Assembly: GCA_001054945.1 (NCBI GenBank)
Contig: JVKJ01000005.1
Coordinates: 496,001 to 560,000, forward strand
Length of the DNA: 64,000 nt
Reading direction: 5' to 3'
Origin: Corynebacterium falsenii
Lineage (GTDB): Bacteria > Actinomycetota > Actinomycetes > Mycobacteriales > Mycobacteriaceae
Shown: piece after piece, positions 61,063 through 64,000 of the stretch
How positions within the stretch are numbered: position 1 is the first letter of the stretch
Layout: every line of letters starts with the position of its first letter
Notes under the pieces: model-generated
The model's database searches: none
What the model was told of the DNA's origin: nothing
The model's input: only the letters and a program-made list of their open reading frames with translations
Program-made: the position numbers and the translations under genes

Positions 61063-61833
61063 CTACGTCACCACCGGCCGAACGCTGATCTCTTCAACCA
61101 TCGCTTCGTGAGTAGTGGTCAGTGCCAACCGGACTGCCGCGGCAATGGATTCGGGCCGCACGTACTTGGAACCCTCGTAATTGTGATTGCCAAGTTGTTC
61201 CTGGAGTTTGACCTGCATCTCCGTATCTACTCGGCCCGGGTGCACGGAACTCACGCGGACGTCACCGCGCTCTTCTTCTCTCAAGGCATCCGTGAATGCT
61301 CGCAGCGCGAACTTCGAACCCGAGTACAACGCTGAGTACTCCCCGGAGTGGAAGCCAGAGCCGGAGTTGATAGCCACAATCGTTCCGTGGTTTTCGCGAA
61401 GCTCTGGAAGCAGCTGCTTGGTCAGTTCCGCAACCCCGAATAGGTTGATGCGGAAAATCTGTTCCCAGTCTTGCCAGGTAGCCTCCTCCACCGTCTTCAT
61501 CGGGGCGATGCCGGCAGAATGAACCAGCGCATCGAGCTGGAATTTCCCCTCTGCGCGTGACCGCAGTCGCTCGACGGCTTCAGCGATGGATTGTTCATAC
61601 GAAAGATCAGCGACGAACACATCCGCAGATGGAAGCGCCTGGGCAACAACCTGCGCACTCTCTTCCGAGGTCGCGCCCACGTAGACGTGAAAGTCCCGCC
61701 CCAGGTCGCGAGCCACGGCGGCGCCGATCCCACGACTGCCGCCCGTCACTAGGACGCTCGGCCTACGTGTGGAGCGCATGTTGTCATCGGAAGTGGATGA
61801 GGGTTGATCAGTGGCGTCCAAAAAAGAGGTCAT
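61063..61833 (-). CDS. Short-chain dehydrogenase/reductase
   Basis: A 256-residue classical SDR. The cofactor loop is VLVTGGSRGIGAAVARDLG; the active site has NSGSGFHSGEYSALYSGSKFA (Ser, Tyr-x3-Lys) and the NSG variant of the NNAG-like motif as HSAGIAP. Substrate unknown. The first ~18 residues from ATG 61833 are polar; an ATG at 61779 (MRSTRRPSVLVTGG) is the alternative. TAGGGT lies 7 nt before the 61833 ATG, supporting it as a leaderless start. Divergent from the patatin gene. Confidence 0.85.
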   Translation of the reverse strand: MTSFLDATDQPSSTSDDNMRSTRRPSVLVTGGSRGIGAAVARDLGRDFHVYVGATSEESAQVVAQALPSADVFVADLSYEQSIAEAVERLRSRAEGKFQLDALVHSAGIAPMKTVEEATWQDWEQIFRINLFGVAELTKQLLPELRENHGTIVAINSGSGFHSGEYSALYSGSKFALRAFTDALREEERGDVRVSSVHPGRVDTEMQVKLQEQLGNHNYEGSKYVRPESIAAAVRLALTTTHEAMVEEISVRPVVT

Positions 61834-61840
61834 GACCCCC

Positions 61841-61846
61841 ACCCTA
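61841..61846 (-). promoter_or_regulatory. Putative -10 box of a leaderless SDR transcript
   Basis: On the minus strand TAGGGT is 7 nt upstream of the ATG at 61833. The spacer GGGGGTC could also act as a weak ribosome site. Confidence 0.4.
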
Positions 61847-61927
61847 ACGGCGCCTCCGACCGACGCACCCGCCCCTGGGCGCCGCATAGGCACTAGCATG
61901 GCCCAAGGTGAGTTTGAGGAGGCTTCA

Positions 61928-62800
61928 TTGCTGGCAAAAGATGTAGCCCTCGTCATCGAGGGCGGCGGCACACGCAACAGCTACACGGCGGCTTGCATTG
62001 ACCAACTACTGGCCCACGACATCCACTTCGGATGGGTCGGCGGGATCAGCGCAGGCAGCTCTCACACGTTGAACTTCCTATCGGGAGATCGCGACAGAAC
62101 TCGGCGCAGCTTTGTGGAGTTCAGCGCCGATCCCAAAAGTGGCGGGATCAAGTCCTTCTTGAAGGGCACGGGAATGTTCAACGCCGAATACATTTACGAG
62201 ACCGCGGGGAAAGCCGGCAATGATCTGCCTTTCGATTTCGATGCCTTCTTCTCCAACCCGACCCCCTATCGACTGGGAGCGCTCCGGGCGGACACGGGCG
62301 AAACCGTGTACTGGGGGCGGGATGATGATCCCTCCCCAGAATTGTTGATGAAGTGGGTGCGCGCGAGCTCGACCTTGCCAGGATTGATGCCAATTCCATG
62401 GATCGACGGCGTGCCCTATGTGGATGGCGCGATGGGGAAATCAGGCGGGATCCCCTTGGATGCCGCGATCGACGACGGCTTCGAGAAGTTCCTCATTCTA
62501 GGCACCAAGCCGCGCGGCTGGGTGAGGCCGCCATTGCGCTCACCGCAGCTGCTGAAGGCAGTGTTGCGCAAGTGGCCCGCAGTTTTTGACGCCGCGGAGA
62601 CACGCCACCTGCGGTACAACAAGACTCGAGAGAAGATGGCGGAGCTGGAGAAGGAGGGCAAGGCGCTCACCTTCTATCCGGAGAACATGCTGGTGCAGAA
62701 CACGGAACGAAGGTTGAGCAAGCTCCAGGAGAATTACCGGCTGGGCATGGAGCAGACGAAGCGGGATTTTCCATCGTGGCTCGAGTTCCTGGAAGGCTGA
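61928..62800 (+). CDS. Patatin-like phospholipase
   Basis: A 290-residue patatin-family serine hydrolase resembling the YjjU/RssA group. The oxyanion segment is IEGGGTRNSYTAA near the N-terminus, the nucleophile Ser is in GGISAGSSH (G-x-S-x-G), and the catalytic Asp in VPYVDGAMGKSG (DGA). It has no signal peptide. The TTG at 61928 is chosen because GAGGAGG lies 5 nt upstream; ATG 61898 and 61811 are in frame but have poor ribosome sites and crowd the divergent SDR promoter. Substrate lipid unknown. Confidence 0.85.
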   Translation: MLAKDVALVIEGGGTRNSYTAACIDQLLAHDIHFGWVGGISAGSSHTLNFLSGDRDRTRRSFVEFSADPKSGGIKSFLKGTGMFNAEYIYETAGKAGNDLPFDFDAFFSNPTPYRLGALRADTGETVYWGRDDDPSPELLMKWVRASSTLPGLMPIPWIDGVPYVDGAMGKSGGIPLDAAIDDGFEKFLILGTKPRGWVRPPLRSPQLLKAVLRKWPAVFDAAETRHLRYNKTREKMAELEKEGKALTFYPENMLVQNTERRLSKLQENYRLGMEQTKRDFPSWLEFLEG

Positions 62801-62829
62801 GCCCAGCGGGCGGGGTTGTCTCGCCCCAA

Positions 62830-63999
62830 TTAGCTTCGAGTGCCCGGGCCGCCTTCGTTGGATTGGAGCCAGCCGACTCGATCGCCCAGCTTCTCGATCT
62901 GCTTCAGCGGGTGCATGGCGGAAGAGACCAGGAGGAAACCTAATCCACAGAATGTCCCAATCGTGGTCTCCAACACGCGTGCTTGGAGTGAGGCACCAAC
63001 CTCAACGGGGTGCGCCAACTGGATCATGAGCAAAGCAAGTGGGGTAATGAACACCAGGGAAAAGGCGTAATTTCGCAGGACGAACATCTCCGTCAAGAAC
63101 TGCAACACAACCACCCACACCACCAACTGCCATGGCTGGGTTGGGAATGACAGCAAGAACGCCGCGACTCCCACACCCAGATAGGTGCCGATCATGCGGT
63201 GGATGCCCCGTTCAATTTTTGCACCACGGCCGATGACCGGGACGGGAACAATGGCGGCCAATTGTGCCCAGTACGGGTATGGCAACCCGAAGATGGTGGC
63301 CGCTCCCCCAGCCACGAGCGCAGCACCCAAGAAGAGCATGAACTCGCGACGCAATTGAGCCCACGAATACGTGGAAGCGCGCACCTCTGACCCCGGCGCG
63401 GAGTGGTTTTCCCCAACCCAGTGGCCCAGAAATCCCAACAACACGCACCACCCCGCGGACAATGCTGCTACCAGAAGTGCCAACCACACGGGTCCAAACG
63501 ATGGTGCGAAACTCACCGCAGACACGGCGAACAGCGGAAAAATGGCTCCCGGTGGTTTGAGGTGGGACCGCATGACGAAGGTGCCGACCACTGCCGTCAC
63601 CAACGCGGACACAACCATGGGCACCCATTCGTGCCAAGCACCGGTCAATTGGGGCCGGACATGTGAGACTGTCGCTCCAATCCCCACGCACACCGTAAGA
63701 ATGACGCCCATGATCAGCTGTCGGCGCACTCGCATCTTGGTGGTCTCGTAACGGGAATAGATTCCCGTAAAGGCACCGAAGGAGGCGTACATTGCCCACT
63801 CTGGGTGTCCCAGTAAGAGGACCACCGTCAACGGCAGGGCCAAACCAAGCGCAATGCGAAAACTCGGGATGTGGTCCACCCGGCTGGGGCCAAGCGTGGC
63901 GGACCGTCTCAGGCGTTCCCGCCACTCGCTCTGCTCCATGCCCTCGGGTTGGCCGATTGGAGATGACCGGCGTTCTGGCAGGGAGTTTTGAGATGTCAC
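62830..63999 (-). CDS. FUSC-family transporter, start at or beyond window edge
   Basis: A 389-residue stretch with about ten hydrophobic segments in two clusters (residues ~50-185 and ~220-370), the layout of the fusaric-acid-resistance/aromatic-acid-exporter type FUSC family. The second cluster includes YPYWAQLAAIVPVPVIGRGAKIERGIHRMIGTYLGVGVAAFLLS, shown here only by its key residues PYWA...GIHRMIGTYLG, which is the FUSC signature region. Such proteins export aromatic or other organic acids, but substrates are rarely proved. The GTG at 63999 is at the window end, so the true start may lie further upstream; ATG within (MEQSEWRERL) is another option. Confidence 0.75.
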   Translation of the reverse strand: MTSQNSLPERRSSPIGQPEGMEQSEWRERLRRSATLGPSRVDHIPSFRIALGLALPLTVVLLLGHPEWAMYASFGAFTGIYSRYETTKMRVRRQLIMGVILTVCVGIGATVSHVRPQLTGAWHEWVPMVVSALVTAVVGTFVMRSHLKPPGAIFPLFAVSAVSFAPSFGPVWLALLVAALSAGWCVLLGFLGHWVGENHSAPGSEVRASTYSWAQLRREFMLFLGAALVAGGAATIFGLPYPYWAQLAAIVPVPVIGRGAKIERGIHRMIGTYLGVGVAAFLLSFPTQPWQLVVWVVVLQFLTEMFVLRNYAFSLVFITPLALLMIQLAHPVEVGASLQARVLETTIGTFCGLGFLLVSSAMHPLKQIEKLGDRVGWLQSNEGGPGTRS

Positions 64000-64000
64000 A

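Overview
The window reads as a core chromosomal segment of a Corynebacterium (order Mycobacteriales). The evidence is a fused 2-oxoglutarate decarboxylase/dehydrogenase (OdhA), the mycothiol gene mshB, an lpqW-type lipoprotein, a cutinase-family protein, the sigE-cseE-tatB group, and a gene order (typA, lpqW, mshB, fdxC, dapC, dapD, aroP, dapE, LOG-family gene, rlmA, GH32-like gene, glgA, glgC, O-methyltransferase, sigE, cseE, tatB, mrp, DUF1003, MgtE-like, odhA) that matches what is known of C. glutamicum and, more loosely, the Rv1165-Rv1248c region of M. tuberculosis. GC content is moderately high. I cannot name the species. I see no IS element, prophage, CRISPR array, rRNA or tRNA.

Layout. 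1-4785 (minus): start of an SbcD-like phosphoesterase, then an overlapping SNF2 helicase/SWIM zinc-finger pair. 4999-7911 (plus): putP, a membrane-anchored HNH nuclease and a small membrane protein. 7951-15069: the DEAD-box RNA helicase with an RG-rich tail, an FAD oxidoreductase, an orphan plus-strand gene behind an SOS-box-like palindrome, a very acidic protein and a carboxylesterase. 15343-24294: an EcsC-like protein, odhA, a lipoprotein/membrane-protein pair, then the MgtE-like, DUF1003 and mrp genes. 24435-29702: tatB, cseE and sigE, a divergent O-methyltransferase, and divergent glgC/glgA. 29726-35450: a GH32-like protein, rlmA, pepA, a DivIVA-domain protein and a LOG-family protein. 35550-41718: lysine/meso-diaminopimelate genes dapE, dapD and dapC with aroP, an RluA-family pseudouridine synthase and ferredoxin fdxC. 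41848-47106 (minus): typA, lpqW, mshB and a membrane protein. 47580-57561: mostly envelope genes (two secreted proteins, a DUF4232 lipoprotein, a polytopic GT-C-like protein, a cutinase-like protein) with a ProP-like carrier, an NAD(P)-binding protein and a FadE25-type acyl-CoA dehydrogenase. 57745-63999: a DUF808 membrane protein, pyruvate:quinone oxidoreductase with a small membrane partner, a short-chain dehydrogenase, a patatin-like lipase and a FUSC-type transporter that reaches the window edge.

How the genes work together. DapC, DapD and DapE are three steps of the succinylase branch to meso-diaminopimelate, which feeds lysine and cell-wall cross-linking. GlgC and GlgA supply alpha-glucan from ADP-glucose. 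OdhA and the pyruvate:quinone oxidoreductase sit in central carbon metabolism. SigE and CseE form an envelope-stress switch beside the Tat export gene. MshB (mycothiol) and LpqW (periplasmic mannolipids) are hallmarks of the order.

The most unusual signals are: (i) a 10-mer, GGACGCCACC, often preceded by a T-rich tract, present 10 times by eye (13 times as the 9-mer GGACGCCAC) on both strands; (ii) a GH32-like protein beside glgA in which both catalytic aspartate positions appear to be alanine; (iii) many genes whose start codon lies 7-8 nt after a TANNNT box, suggesting leaderless transcripts; (iv) an SOS-box-like palindrome in front of an orphan gene and an operator-like palindrome over the -10 box of rlmA; (v) a perfect in-frame 71-bp repeat in the RNA helicase gene.
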